Shown here: piece by piece, positions 26,016-35,525 of the stretch
Layout of the letters: each line of letters opens with the position of its first letter
How positions within the stretch are numbered: position 1 is the stretch's first letter
NCBI RefSeq assembly: GCF_031880315.1
Contig: NZ_CP134771.1
Location: 4,956,501 to 5,020,500, forward strand
Source: Pseudomonas baltica
GTDB lineage: Bacteria > Pseudomonadota > Gammaproteobacteria > Pseudomonadales > Pseudomonadaceae
Direction: 5' to 3'
DNA: 64,000 nt
The notes under the pieces: model-generated
Databases searched by the model: none
The model's input: only the letters and a program-made list of their open reading frames with translations
What the model was told of the DNA's origin: nothing
Made by a program: the position numbers and the translations under genes

Positions 26016-27290
26016 ATGCTGAATCGCAGGATTGTAGTCACCGGTATGGGCGTGGTATCGCCTTTGGGTTGCGGCGTCGAAACCGTTTGGCAGCGTTTGC
26101 TGGCAGGACGTTCAGGATTGGGGCTGCTGCCCGAGACCGTGGTGGCAGATCTGGCCGGCAAGGTGGGGGGCAGGGTCCCGGATCTGGCGGATGATCCCCA
26201 GGGCGGCTTTGACGCCGACGCGGCGGTGGCGCCCAAGGATCAGAAGAAGATGGACCGCTTCATCCAGTTTGCCATGGCTGCGGCTCGTGAGGCCTTGCTG
26301 CAGGCCGGGTGGGCACCGCAAGAAGAGGCCCAGCAGTCGCGCACGGCCACGGTGATCGGCTCTGGGATTGGCGGCTTTGGTGCCATCGCCGAAGCGGTCC
26401 GTACCACCGACAGCCGTGGGCCGCGACGGTTGTCGCCATTCACCATCCCGTCGTTTCTGGTTAACCTCGCGGCGGGCAATGTCTCGATCCAGCATGGTTT
26501 CAAAGGCCCCATGGGCGCACCGGTAACGGCTTGCGCGGCAGGTGTGCAGGCCATAGGCGACGCGGCTCGGATGATCCGTGCGGGTGAGGCGGACATTGCC
26601 CTGTGCGGTGGCACCGAAGCGGCGATCGATCGGGTCAGCCTGGCCGGGTTCGCCGCTGCGAGGGCCTTGTCCAGTGGCTATAACCATGCACCAGAGCAGG
26701 CTTCGCGGCCGTTCGACCAAGGGCGCGATGGATTCGTGATGGGCGAAGGTGCGGGATTGCTAGTGATCGAATCGCTGGAGCATGCCTTGGCGCGGGGTGC
26801 ACAGCCGCTTGCCGAACTGGTGGGTTATGGCACCAGTGCCGACGCCTATCATCTGACCGCCGGGCCCGAGGATGGCAGCGGAGCGCGCCGGGCCATGGAG
26901 CAGGCGTTGGCTCAGGCCGGTATCGAGCCGCAGCGGATTGCTCATCTGAACGCCCATGCCACCTCCACGCCTGTGGGCGACAAGGGTGAGCTGGCGGCGA
27001 TCCGCAGTGTGTTCGGCGCTGCGGCCAAGGTGGCTATCACCTCGACCAAATCGGCCACCGGGCATCTGCTTGGCGCAGCAGGTGGCCTGGAGGCGATCTT
27101 TACCGTGCTGGCGCTGCGTGACCAGGTTGCCCCTGCCACGCTCAATTTCGAGGTGCCTGACGAGGCGGTCAAGGCTCTGGACATAGTCAGTGGCCGAAAG
27201 CGGCCGATGGCAATGGAGTATGCGATGAGCAATGGCTTCGGCTTTGGTGGCGTCAACGCAAGCCTTGTGTTCCGCCGTTGGCCACAATAG
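26016..27290 (+). CDS. FabF-type beta-ketoacyl-ACP synthase II, stand-alone copy
   Basis: The 424-residue condensing enzyme elongates acyl-ACP with malonyl-ACP. The catalytic triad is present: Cys173 in VTACAAGVQAIGD, a His in HLNAHATSTPVGD and a His in KSATGHLLGAAG, with the C-terminal NGFGFGGVNASLVF. The start MLNRRIVVTGMGVVSPLG follows a GGAGAGG site. Unlike the main fabF it is not next to acpP or fabG, so it is probably a paralogue with a specialised role in lipid or secondary-metabolite synthesis (inference). An AT-rich promoter region precedes it. Confidence 0.9.
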   Translation: MLNRRIVVTGMGVVSPLGCGVETVWQRLLAGRSGLGLLPETVVADLAGKVGGRVPDLADDPQGGFDADAAVAPKDQKKMDRFIQFAMAAAREALLQAGWAPQEEAQQSRTATVIGSGIGGFGAIAEAVRTTDSRGPRRLSPFTIPSFLVNLAAGNVSIQHGFKGPMGAPVTACAAGVQAIGDAARMIRAGEADIALCGGTEAAIDRVSLAGFAAARALSSGYNHAPEQASRPFDQGRDGFVMGEGAGLLVIESLEHALARGAQPLAELVGYGTSADAYHLTAGPEDGSGARRAMEQALAQAGIEPQRIAHLNAHATSTPVGDKGELAAIRSVFGAAAKVAITSTKSATGHLLGAAGGLEAIFTVLALRDQVAPATLNFEVPDEAVKALDIVSGRKRPMAMEYAMSNGFGFGGVNASLVFRRWPQ

Positions 27291-27326
27291 TCAGGCCCGT
27301 CATGATCACGACACAGTATCAGTGGC

Positions 27327-27542
27327 CTGATCAAAAAACGATCAGATCTGCGCAGGCCATGTAAACCGTGGCCTGTAGGCGGTTCTCCCAAGGTTGTCCA
27401 CAGGCAGACCTAGGGAAAATGTGCACAAGCCATTGAAACTGCTCGTTTTTTGTCCAGTCGGCTGCAAGCCGCTCAGGCTATGGGGTTGCGCAGTATTCCC
27501 CCAGCTTATGCACAGCCTGGTGCAGGTTTTTGATGAATAACC
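27327..27542. repeat. DnaA-box-containing repeat unit 1
   Basis: The unit begins with the inverted repeat CTGATC-N7-GATCAG (27327-27345). It contains TTGTCCACA (27394), TGTGCACAA (27420) and TTATGCACA (27506), and ends with TTTTTGATGAA. Its core from CCGTGGCCTGTAG to CTCGTTTTT is nearly identical to units 2 and 3. No plausible gene occupies it. Confidence 0.9.
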
Positions 27543-28097
27543 TTTGGTGCGTCTGCTGGGCATAGGGCCCGCCGGCCAAGTGGACGCACGTGCGGTCATA
27601 AGTGAGCGTCACCCTGTAAGGAATTGCCAGAATTACGTGGATGACGTGATCAAAAAATAACCAGATGCCTGCAGCCCTTGCTAGCCGTGGCCTGTAGCCA
27701 GTTCTCCCAAGCTTGTCCACAGGCAGACCTAGGGAAAATGTGTACAAGGTATTGAAACTGCTCGTTTTTTGCTCAAGTAGAGCAAAGCCATACAGGCTAT
27801 GGCCTTGCGCCACGTTCCCCCAGCTTATACACAGGCTCATTCAAGTTTTTGATGAACAACTGCGAGTCGCGGTGCCAGCAGATTATTGAGCTCAATCAGG
27901 CGCTTACAGCTGATCAATAATTGATCAAATCCGTGTAGCCCTTATAATCCGTGGCCTGTAGCTAGTTCTCCCAAGCTTGTCCACAGGCAGACGTAGGGAA
28001 AATGTGTACAAGGTATTGAAACTGCTCGTTTTTCGCTCAATGCTGCGCATGCCTTGGTTTATAAGGCCCGCTGAGCGATTCCCCCAGCTTATGCACA
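27394..28097. other. Nine regularly spaced DnaA-box-like sites (candidate DnaA-binding locus)
   Basis: Each of three repeat units carries one TTGTCCACA, one TGTG(C/T)ACAA (reverse orientation) and one TTAT(G/A)CACA. Starts are 27394/27420/27506, 27713/27739/27825 and 27977/28003/28089, so the within-unit spacing is 26 and 86 bp in all three. The third box of each unit matches the DnaA consensus TTWTNCACA exactly and the other two differ by one base. The 86-bp intervals have diverged in sequence but kept their length. Between fabF and a TetR gene this looks like a DnaA titration or regulatory site (inference). Confidence 0.6.
27647..27860. repeat. DnaA-box-containing repeat unit 2
   Basis: The unit begins TGATCAAAAAATAACC and contains TTGTCCACA (27713), TGTGTACAA (27739) and TTATACACA (27825), ending TTTTTGATGAACAAC. 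The TGATC-to-first-box distance is 66 bp, as in unit 1. About 105 bp of unrelated sequence with a GTGCGTC/GACGCAC stem separate it from unit 1. Confidence 0.9.
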
Positions 28098-28110
28098 GAT
28101 TGACTCAAGG
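27921..28110. repeat. DnaA-box-containing repeat unit 3
   Basis: The unit overlaps a perfect palindrome TGATCAAT-A-ATTGATCA (27911-27927) and contains TTGTCCACA (27977), TGTGTACAA (28003) and TTATGCACA (28089). It is 11 bp shorter than the others before the first box, and lacks the TTTTTGATGAA end. It stops within 3 bp of the tetR stop codon. Confidence 0.88.
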
Positions 28111-28112
28111 TT

Positions 28113-28691
28113 TCATGGGATATCTGCACTGGGGCGCGCCTGGCGCTTGAGCGCTTCGCGAGCGGTGGCCAGGATGCGCGCGGCGAAGTCTTGATCCTCG
28201 ACGCTGCGAGAAAGTACCAAGGCGCCGATCAGCGTCGAAAGCATCACCAGGCTTTGCGCCTCGGCGTCTTCACCGTCGCCCAGCGCTTGCGCCATCAAGC
28301 CCGCACGGTGGTGTACCGCGCGGTCCACCAATGGGCTGGGTTGGCCACGCTGGCCCATCTCGGCGGCCATGGTCGGCAGCGGGCATCCGCGTTCCGGGTG
28401 ATCACGATGGGCATCGCTCAGGTACATATCGATAAAGCCTTCCAGCGGCTTGTCCCCGGCGAACTTGGCGGCCACCAGGGTACCCATTTCGTCGCTGGCC
28501 GAGCGCAGCGCAGTCTCCACCAGATCGTCCTTGGATTTGAAATGCGCATAGAAGCCGCCATGGGTCAGCCCCAAGGCCTTCATCAGCGGTTGCAGACCAG
28601 TGGCGCCGATGCCGTCCTTGCGAAAGCGAGCAGCGGCTTCCTTGACGATACGCTCGTGGGTTTGGGCTTTATGATCAGCTGAGTAACGCAT
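28113..28691 (-). CDS. TetR/AcrR-family transcriptional regulator
   Basis: The 192-residue repressor has the N-terminal TetR helix-turn-helix (ATGLQPLMKALGLTHGGFYAHFKSKDDLV, quoted in part) at about residues 30-58 and a C-terminal ligand domain with RGCPLPTMAAEMG, typical of a common Pseudomonas/Burkholderia subgroup. Its start is preceded by a near-palindromic site, suggesting autoregulation. No divergent gene is present, so other targets must lie elsewhere. Its 3' end abuts the DnaA-box repeats. Confidence 0.88.
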   Translation of the reverse strand: MRYSADHKAQTHERIVKEAAARFRKDGIGATGLQPLMKALGLTHGGFYAHFKSKDDLVETALRSASDEMGTLVAAKFAGDKPLEGFIDMYLSDAHRDHPERGCPLPTMAAEMGQRGQPSPLVDRAVHHRAGLMAQALGDGEDAEAQSLVMLSTLIGALVLSRSVEDQDFAARILATAREALKRQARPSADIP

Positions 28692-28723
28692 GGAGTACCT
28701 CTGCTGGTACGATTTGAATGTTG

Positions 28724-28737
28724 GTTGACATGTTAAC
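28724..28737. promoter_or_regulatory. Candidate TetR operator (palindrome)
   Basis: GTTGACATGTTAAC is a 14-bp palindrome centred on ACATGT with one mismatched symmetric pair, 33 bp before the TetR start. Short near-perfect palindromes near the start are usual for TetR autoregulation. Confidence 0.4.
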
Positions 28738-28843
28738 AGGCCAAATGCTCCCTGAGCATTTCGACCGCTGTGCGCGTAGTACAGAAGGTGAGAGCGCCAA
28801 CCATTCTCCCCACGCGCTACAGCGTTATGAGTCCGGAATTGAA

Positions 28844-29011
28844 TCAGCGCTCCCGAGCTTCCTTCGCATCCATCTCGGCGTTGCGCTCGTGGACGCGCTT
28901 GAGCTCTTCAGGCGTCATCTCGACCTTTTGTGCGCTTTGACGCAGGACCAGAAGGCCACCGACGATCGAGCCGATCGCCACTAACAGAATCAACCAGGCA
29001 TACCAGGGCAT
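28844..29011 (-). CDS. DUF2897-family small membrane protein
   Basis: This 55-residue protein starts MPWYAWLILLVAIGSIVGGL, one N-terminal transmembrane helix, followed by a charged amphipathic tail (TPEELKRVHERNAEMDAKEA). The arrangement and sequence fit the DUF2897 family found in Pseudomonas and related genera. A strong TAGGAGG ribosome-binding site precedes the ATG by five bases. It is divergent from pyrF. Function is unknown. Confidence 0.85.
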   Translation of the reverse strand: MPWYAWLILLVAIGSIVGGLLVLRQSAQKVEMTPEELKRVHERNAEMDAKEARER

Positions 29012-29194
29012 GTGACCCTCCTAAGACAGCGGACTCGCCGCACGGGCTGCGACGAACTGGCGCTGATACCCGTTTGAGCGACGTGATGTCGCAGTGGTTC
29101 CATTGTAGCGGGTGGCTGTCGCGACGCTTGCACAGTGCACGCGCAAAATCCGCTACAATGCGCGCCGATTTCGACTTGCCCTGAGAGCCCCGAC

Positions 29195-29896
<702 letters not shown>

Positions 29897-29908
29897 TCGC
29901 CCATTCAG

Positions 29909-29997
29909 GCCCCGTCGCGCGCAAACTTCGCTCCCACAGTGCAACCGGCACCCGAGCCGTACACCTGTAGGGCAAAGCATGCTCGCGAAGAGGCTGC
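29909..29997. repeat. REP pair (REPIN), GCGAGCAAGC-like family
   Basis: Left arm GTCGCGCGCAAACTTCGCTCCC and right arm AAAGCATGCTCGCGAAGAGGC are imperfect inverted copies about 30 bp apart downstream of pyrF. Confidence 0.6.
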
Positions 29998-30115
29998 TTG
30001 CCCCAGCCTCATGATCTCTCACGCATCTGGCCTCACGTGAGTCGTCCTCTTCGCACTACGACCCGCAACATAGCCAAAAGCGACATCCGCATAGCTATTT
30101 GCCATTATTCCGACG

Positions 30116-30141
30116 TCAAACACTTGTTGCCACGCTGATAC
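30116..30141 (+). promoter_or_regulatory. FliA (sigma-28)-like promoter of the McpS-like gene
   Basis: TCAA (30116-30119) and GCTGATAC (30134-30141) are separated by 14 bp. Each half departs slightly from the sigma-28 consensus. It lies 68 bp before the start codon. Confidence 0.4.
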
Positions 30142-30208
30142 AACCCTCACCCTGCACGAAACTTGTATGGGCAATGCCGCCCACCCGGGGCATCAAGGGA
30201 GCGAAGCA

Positions 30209-32176
30209 ATGAAGTCGGCCAGCAGTGGATGGTTTGCCAACCTCGCGATGGCGAAAAAACTGGCGGTGGGCTTCGCCTTGGTATTGCTGCTGACCTTGGC
30301 CGTGGCCGCGCTTGGAGTATGGTCCCTGCGTACCATCAGCGAACGAGTCGACGGCCTCCAGCAGATGTCGGCGCTCAAAAGCGAGCTGCTGACTGCGCGC
30401 CTGCTGGAACAGGATTTTGCCCTGCATTCGGACACCAAGCAGGCCGATGCCCTGCGCAAGGGCGTCGATGCACTCCTGGCCACTGCTGCTCGACTCAAAA
30501 CCCTCAATCCCGCCAATGAATCGGTCATGAGCGGCGCCGAAGCCGATCTCAAGGCTTACCGTGCTGCGTTCGATCAGTTTTTCGATATCAGCCAGAGCAA
30601 AGAGCTGTCGCTGGAGATGGCCAGTTGGTCGGTGGCCAACGTCGCCAACAACCTCGACGTGTTGCAGGCCGGTTTATCCGATGATGGCACTTACGAGTTG
30701 AAAAAATCCCAGGGCGAAAAGGGCAGCGAGTTCATCGACCAGGCCAATCAGGTTGGCCAGGTCGGGCGCCTGATGTTGCAGGCCATGGAGGAGGCCCGAG
30801 TGCGTCTGGACAAGAGCCGCAAGGGTGAAGCTGACGACAGCAGCCAAGGCCGCATCACCCAGGCGGACGAGGCGTTGAGCCAGGCCAAGGAGCTGCAGAC
30901 CAAGGTCGAGGACGCGGGCTATCAGACGGTGATTGGCGAAACCGTCACCCACATCACAGCCTTCAGCCAGACGCTGGGTGAGTACACCGATCTGCTGGCC
31001 AAGGAAAAACAGACCTCCATGCAACTGCATGACCGCGCCAATCAGGTGGTTAGTCGCGTCAATCAGGCCTATGCCGAGCAGAATCAGGCAATGCAGGCCG
31101 AGCTGAAGAAAAACATGCTGTTGATCATCGTCGCTTCCGGCCTGGCGCTGTTGGTGGGCGTGCTGGCGTCGTGGCTGATCACCCGCCTGATCGTCACGCC
31201 TCTGCGCAGTGTGATTCGCCGTGCCCAGCAAATTGCCGACGGGGATCTGAGCGCTGAGACCAGCGTCGATCGGCGTGACGAAATCGGTCAATTGATGGCG
31301 GCGATGCAGCAGATGGGCGCGGGGCTGAGCCGCATCGTCAGCGGCCTGCAAACGGGTATCGATCAGTTGGCGCATTCGGCGCAGTCCTTGTCGGCAGTGA
31401 CCGAGCAGACCAACCTGGAGGTCAGCACACAGCAGGAGGAAACCGAACAGGTGGCCACGGCAATGAACCAGATGACTGCCACCGTTCATGACGTCGCGCG
31501 CAACGCCGAGGAGGCAGCGCACGCGGCCCAGGCGGCCGATAACAAGGTCGAGAGTGGTCAGCAGGTGGTGCGTCAGAGCATGCGGCGAATCGAGCAGTTG
31601 GCCAGCAGCTCGCAATCCGCCAGTCAGGGTATTTCCAGCCTTAGTGAGGAAATCCAGAACATCGGCTCGGTGCTGGCAGTGATCAAGAGCGTTGCCGAGC
31701 AGACCAACCTGCTTGCCCTGAACGCCGCCATCGAGGCGGCGCGGGCAGGGGAGCAGGGCCGTGGCTTTGCGGTAGTGGCCGACGAAGTACGGGCGCTGGC
31801 ACGCCGCACTCAGCAATCGACGGCAGAGATCGAGCGGCTGGTCAGTGCCTTGCGCCTTGGCGCCCAGGCGTCGGTTCAGCAGATCCAGAGCAGCGAGGAG
31901 TTGGTCAAGCTGGCAGTCAGCGACGCCCTGCAGACCGAAAGCGCCTTGGGCAGCATCGCCTCGGCGGTGTCGGTGATCCAGCAGATGAACCAGCAGATTG
32001 CCGCCGCCGCGGAACAGCAAAGCTCGGTGGCCGAAGAGATCAACCGTAGCGTCACCAGCATCCGCGCCAGTGCCGATCAGTCGGCGGTGGCGATGCAGGG
32101 TAACGCGGCTTCAAGTATCGAACTGGCGCAGCTGGGTCATGAGCTGAAAGGCATGGTCGGGCATTTTCGGCTGTAG
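30209..32176 (+). CDS. Methyl-accepting chemotaxis protein with helical bimodular (McpS-like) sensor
   Basis: The 655-residue chemoreceptor has TM1 near 13-35, a long all-helical periplasmic domain of about 250 residues ([20 protein letters not shown] through [19 protein letters not shown]), TM2 near 298-320 ([18 protein letters not shown]), HAMP ([21 protein letters not shown], in part) and an MCP domain with tip [21 protein letters not shown] sensor of this length is of the HBM type, as in P. putida McpS, which binds TCA-cycle acids. The ligand is inferred by similarity only. Start: ATG with GGAGCG upstream. No CheR-binding pentapeptide is seen. Confidence 0.88.
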   Translation: MKSASSGWFANLAMAKKLAVGFALVLLLTLAVAALGVWSLRTISERVDGLQQMSALKSELLTARLLEQDFALHSDTKQADALRKGVDALLATAARLKTLNPANESVMSGAEADLKAYRAAFDQFFDISQSKELSLEMASWSVANVANNLDVLQAGLSDDGTYELKKSQGEKGSEFIDQANQVGQVGRLMLQAMEEARVRLDKSRKGEADDSSQGRITQADEALSQAKELQTKVEDAGYQTVIGETVTHITAFSQTLGEYTDLLAKEKQTSMQLHDRANQVVSRVNQAYAEQNQAMQAELKKNMLLIIVASGLALLVGVLASWLITRLIVTPLRSVIRRAQQIADGDLSAETSVDRRDEIGQLMAAMQQMGAGLSRIVSGLQTGIDQLAHSAQSLSAVTEQTNLEVSTQQEETEQVATAMNQMTATVHDVARNAEEAAHAAQAADNKVESGQQVVRQSMRRIEQLASSSQSASQGISSLSEEIQNIGSVLAVIKSVAEQTNLLALNAAIEAARAGEQGRGFAVVADEVRALARRTQQSTAEIERLVSALRLGAQASVQQIQSSEELVKLAVSDALQTESALGSIASAVSVIQQMNQQIAAAAEQQSSVAEEINRSVTSIRASADQSAVAMQGNAASSIELAQLGHELKGMVGHFRL

Positions 32177-32190
32177 TCAGGCGTAGATAT

Positions 32191-32269
32191 CACCGGCCCT
32201 TCGCGGGCAAGTCTTGCGCACAAGGCGGTCGTACACCTGTGGAGCACAGCTTGCTCACGACAAAGCCAG
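32191..32269. repeat. REP pair (REPIN), degenerate
   Basis: Left arm GGCCCTTCGCGGGCAAGTCTTG and right arm GGAGCACAGCTTGCTCACGAC are imperfect inverted copies in the gap between two converging genes. Confidence 0.6.
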
Positions 32270-32286
32270 TGCAAGTGCAACAACCA

Positions 32287-33477
32287 TCAGGCTTTGCGCC
32301 AGTTGAGAATCAGCAGAGTCACTACCCCTGCCACGATGCCCCAGAACGCCGACCCCACGGAAAACAGCGTCAGCCCCGATGCTGTCACCATGAAGGTCAC
32401 CAGCGCCGCCTCACGTTCTCTGGGCTCGCTCATGGCCTGGGTCAGGCCGTTGATGATCGAACCGAACAGTGCCAGTGCCGCGATCGACAGCACCAGTTCT
32501 TTGGGCAAGGCCGCGAACAGCGCTGCCAGGGTCGCACTGAAGATCCCCGCCAACCCATAGAAAATCCCGCACCACATCGCCGCTGTGTAGCGTTTTTGCG
32601 GGTCTTCATGGGCATGGGGGCCGGTGCAGATCGCCGCGCTGATTGCCGCCAGGTTCACCCCGTGAGACCCAAAGGGCGCCAGCAGCAGCGAAGCGATGCC
32701 GGTCGCGGTAATCAACGGCGATGCCGGCACCTGATAACCATCTGCCCGCAATACCGCGACCCCAGGCATGTTCTGCGAGGTCATGGCCACCACGAACAGT
32801 GGAATGCCGATGCTGATGGTTGCGCCCACCGAGAACGACGGCGTGGTCCATTCAGGCACCGCCACTTGCAAATGGAACTCGCTGAAATCCAGCAGCCCCA
32901 GCAAGCCGGAAACTACGGTGCCGAGGACCAGCGCCGCCAGCACCGCATAGCGCGGCGACACGCGCTTGACGATCAGGTAGGTGAAGAACATGCCCAGCAC
33001 CAGGCCGGTACGATGCTGGGCTGCGACGAAGATCTCGCTGCCGATCTTGAACAAAATTCCCGCCAGCAGCGCCGCCGCCAGGGACGAGGGCAGGCGCTTG
33101 ACCATTTTCTCGAAACTGCCGGTCACGCCGCAGATGATCACCAGCACCGCGCAAGTGATATAGGCGCCGATCGCCTCGCCATAGCTGACGCCGCCCAGGC
33201 TGGTGATCAGCAATGCAGCGCCGGGAGTCGACCAGGCCACGGTGATCGGCGTGCGATAACGCAGCGACAAGCCGATGCTGCAGATCGCCATGCCGATCGA
33301 CAATGCCCAGATCCACGACGAAATTTGCCCGCTGGTGAGCCCGGCCGCTTGGCCGGCCTGGTACATCAACACCAGGGAGCTGGTGTAGCCGGTCATCATG
33401 GCAATGAACCCGGCAACCACCGCCGAAGGCGAGGTGTCGGCCAGCGGCCGCAGGGGCGTCTGGGTGGGATACTGCAT
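32287..33477 (-). CDS. benE: BenE-family benzoate/H+ symporter
   Basis: The 396-residue protein has 12-14 hydrophobic segments with the BenE features AVVAGFIAMMTGYTSSLVLMYQAG near the start, STPGAALLITSLG, and the motif FGSHGVNLAAISAAICTGPHAHEDP around residue 280. BenE proteins import benzoate or related aromatics with protons. There is no ben catabolic gene nearby, so it is an orphan transporter. The start follows an AAGGAGG-like site at 33477; the longer frame is not favoured. It is divergent from the GST gene. Confidence 0.87.
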   Translation of the reverse strand: MQYPTQTPLRPLADTSPSAVVAGFIAMMTGYTSSLVLMYQAGQAAGLTSGQISSWIWALSIGMAICSIGLSLRYRTPITVAWSTPGAALLITSLGGVSYGEAIGAYITCAVLVIICGVTGSFEKMVKRLPSSLAAALLAGILFKIGSEIFVAAQHRTGLVLGMFFTYLIVKRVSPRYAVLAALVLGTVVSGLLGLLDFSEFHLQVAVPEWTTPSFSVGATISIGIPLFVVAMTSQNMPGVAVLRADGYQVPASPLITATGIASLLLAPFGSHGVNLAAISAAICTGPHAHEDPQKRYTAAMWCGIFYGLAGIFSATLAALFAALPKELVLSIAALALFGSIINGLTQAMSEPREREAALVTFMVTASGLTLFSVGSAFWGIVAGVVTLLILNWRKA

Positions 33478-33786
33478 GGATACCCTCCTTGGGCGATCAG
33501 AGGGGCGCCAGCCTAAACGTCGCAGTGGATAAGGCTGCGATACAGGTAGGGAAATGTTTTGCAATACAGTGAGCCACAAAGAGGCAGTCGAGCCTGTGCT
33601 TGGTTACCGGTGAGCAATGGCGATGATGGCTACCCACCATCGCTGCTGAAAAGAATCCGTCTCTTCTTGAAGCGCTGTTGTTCGCTGGAGATCTGCCGAG
33701 CAATATTTCAACGCCGTTTTCTCTATCCCTCGCTAGGGGTCCCCTGGCTTTGCTACAGTCATCCCCTATTCCATGGGGGACGCGAG
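33478..33786. other. Divergent promoter region between benE and the GST gene
   Basis: This 309-bp gap is less GC-rich than its flanks and should contain promoters in both directions. The sequence GGTTACCGGTGAGC near 33600 and other short symmetric patches are present, but I see no strong operator or hairpin. No additional gene is supported. Confidence 0.5.
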
Positions 33787-34386
33787 ATGTACAAGGTCTA
33801 CGGCGACTATCTGTCAGGCAACTGCTTCAAGATCAAGCTGATGCTCCACCTGTTGGGCGTCGAGTATTCGTGGCACGCAGTGGACATCCTCAAGGGCGAG
33901 ACCGAAACCCCCGAGTTCCTGGCCATGAACCCCAATGGCAAGGTCCCGGTGCTGGAGCTCGAAGACGGCACCTACCTGTGGGAATCCAATGCGATTCTGA
34001 ATTTTCTCGCCGATGGCAGCCCGTTCCTGCCCACCGAACCGCGCTTGCGCACCCAGGTGTTGCAGTGGCAATTCTTCGAGCAATACAGTCATGAGCCGTA
34101 TGTGGCGGTAGCGCGGTTCATCCAGTTCTATCAGAAGATGCCGCAAGATCGCCTGGAGGAATACAAGGTCTGCCACAAGCGTGGCTACAAGGCTTTGCGG
34201 GTGATGGAGAAGCAGCTGGAGTTGACGCCGTATCTGGTAGGCGAGCAATGCTCGATCGCCGATATCGCGCTCTATGCCTACACCCATGTTGCCGATGAGG
34301 GCGGCTTCGATCTCACGCCATTCCCGGCCATTCGCGCCTGGCTCGAGCGCGTGGCGGCATTGCCGGGTTATATCGGGATGCGTTGA
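33787..34386 (+). CDS. Glutathione S-transferase family protein
   Basis: The 199-residue protein has an N-terminal thioredoxin-like domain (MYKVYGDYLSGNCFKIKLML, with the active-site Ser around residue 11) and the conserved glutathione-binding NPNGKVPVLELEDGTYLWESNAIL (cis-Pro and the ES pair), followed by an all-helical C-terminal domain containing the N-capping motif CSIADIALYAY. GSTs conjugate or reduce electrophiles with glutathione. It stands alone after the divergent promoter region. Confidence 0.9.
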   Translation: MYKVYGDYLSGNCFKIKLMLHLLGVEYSWHAVDILKGETETPEFLAMNPNGKVPVLELEDGTYLWESNAILNFLADGSPFLPTEPRLRTQVLQWQFFEQYSHEPYVAVARFIQFYQKMPQDRLEEYKVCHKRGYKALRVMEKQLELTPYLVGEQCSIADIALYAYTHVADEGGFDLTPFPAIRAWLERVAALPGYIGMR

Positions 34387-34425
34387 TCTCGGCCCGCACA
34401 GCTTGCCGAAAACCGTCGCGAGCAA

Positions 34426-34797
34426 TCAGGCAGCAGCGAAACGTTTGTTGAGATACTCGATGATCACCTTGGATTCATACATCCAGGTGGTCTGGCCGTT
34501 CTCTTCGATGCGCAGGCACGGCACTTTGATCTTGCCGCCTTCGGCCAGCAGAGTATCGCGGGCACTGGCGTCGTTCTTGGCATCGCGCAGGGTCACTGGC
34601 ACGTTGAGCTTGTGCAGAGTGCGGCGAGTTTTCACGCAGAACGGGCAGGCGTGGAACTGATACAGGGTCAGGCCCTGGGCGGCTGTGTCGACGGCGGCCT
34701 GGGCATCGCTGTTGCGTTTCTGCTTGGGTGGACGGGTCAGCAGATCGCCAATCACGATCACCTGGCCAAGGCCCACGCGCAGGGCTTTCATCAACAT
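34426..34797 (-). CDS. Glutaredoxin-like protein with N-terminal extension
   Basis: The 123-residue protein carries a C-terminal glutaredoxin domain with the redox motif CPFC (LYQFHACPFCVKTRRTLHKL) and a later KVPCLRIEENG containing the cis-Pro. An N-terminal 45-residue segment includes a weak hydrophobic stretch (RVGLGQVIVIGDLL) that could anchor it to the membrane. The start at 34797 is chosen because GGAG lies 6 bases upstream; an ATG two codons later is possible. It is convergent with the GST gene, which is a functionally related neighbour. Confidence 0.85.
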   Translation of the reverse strand: MLMKALRVGLGQVIVIGDLLTRPPKQKRNSDAQAAVDTAAQGLTLYQFHACPFCVKTRRTLHKLNVPVTLRDAKNDASARDTLLAEGGKIKVPCLRIEENGQTTWMYESKVIIEYLNKRFAAA

Positions 34798-34817
34798 TTC
34801 AGTCTCCACACGGTCAG

Positions 34818-34904
34818 TGTAGCGAGGGGGTTTGCACCCGAAAATCGCGATCAAGGCCCACCGTGGCGAGTCCTGAATCATTCAGGGGCAAGCCCCTCGC
34901 TACA
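34818..34904. repeat. REP pair (REPIN), GTAGCGAGG family
   Basis: TGTAGCGAGGGGGTTTGCACCC (left) and GGGGCAAGCCCCTCGCTACA (right) form an inverted pair separated by about 40 bp, just downstream of folE. Confidence 0.8.
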
Positions 34905-34910
34905 GATGAG

Positions 34911-35456
34911 TTACTTGATCAAACTCAGAAATTCACTACGAGTCGCCGAATTTTCGCGGAATTCTCCCAGCATCACTGAAGTGATCATCGAGGAATTCTG
35001 CTTCTCGACACCGCGCATCATCATGCACATGTGTTTGGCCTCGATCACGACCGCAACGCCCAGTGCGCCCGTCACCTGCAGGACTGCATCGGCGATCTGA
35101 CGGCTGAGGTTTTCCTGGATCTGCAGTCGGCGGGCGTACATATCGACGATACGCGCCACTTTCGACAGGCCCAGAACCTTGCCGCTCGGGATGTAAGCGA
35201 CGTGCGCCTTGCCGATGAATGGCAGCAGGTGGTGCTCGCACAGGGAGTAGAGCTCGATGTCCTTGACCAGCACCATTTCGCTATTGTCCGAGCTGAACAG
35301 GGCGCCGTTGGTGACTTCCTCGAGAGTCTGCTCATAGCCGCGGCACAGGTACTGCATGGCTTTGGCGGCGCGTTTGGGCGTGTCGAGCAGGCCTTCGCGG
35401 TTCACGTCCTCGCCGAGTTGGCCAAGGATCGCGGTGTAATTCTGTTCCAGGGACAT
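34911..35456 (-). CDS. folE: GTP cyclohydrolase I (FolE)
   Basis: FolE converts GTP to dihydroneopterin triphosphate, the first step of folate synthesis. The 181-residue protein has the zinc-binding CEHHLLPF motif ([20 protein letters not shown]), the substrate region [20 protein letters not shown] and the catalytic [20 protein letters not shown], with the last zinc Cys in KHMC. It is the classic type I enzyme. Pseudomonas often carries paralogues of folE, so this copy may be one of two. Confidence 0.96.
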   Translation of the reverse strand: MSLEQNYTAILGQLGEDVNREGLLDTPKRAAKAMQYLCRGYEQTLEEVTNGALFSSDNSEMVLVKDIELYSLCEHHLLPFIGKAHVAYIPSGKVLGLSKVARIVDMYARRLQIQENLSRQIADAVLQVTGALGVAVVIEAKHMCMMMRGVEKQNSSMITSVMLGEFRENSATRSEFLSLIK

Positions 35457-35525
35457 GGATCTACCTGTCAAGTTTTTCGCAAACGCGAAGGGTACGGTTA
35501 CCGGGCACGCGCCGCAAGTTAAAGC

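Noticed and set aside
27342..27599. Minus-strand frame through repeat unit 1
   Set aside because: The peptide similarity to a frame over unit 2 follows automatically from the near-identity of the DNA core; there is no start site or known fold.
27478..27840. Minus-strand 120-codon frame spanning units 1 and 2
   Set aside because: It crosses non-homologous spacer DNA and overlaps the first frame; it looks like a by-product of the repeats.
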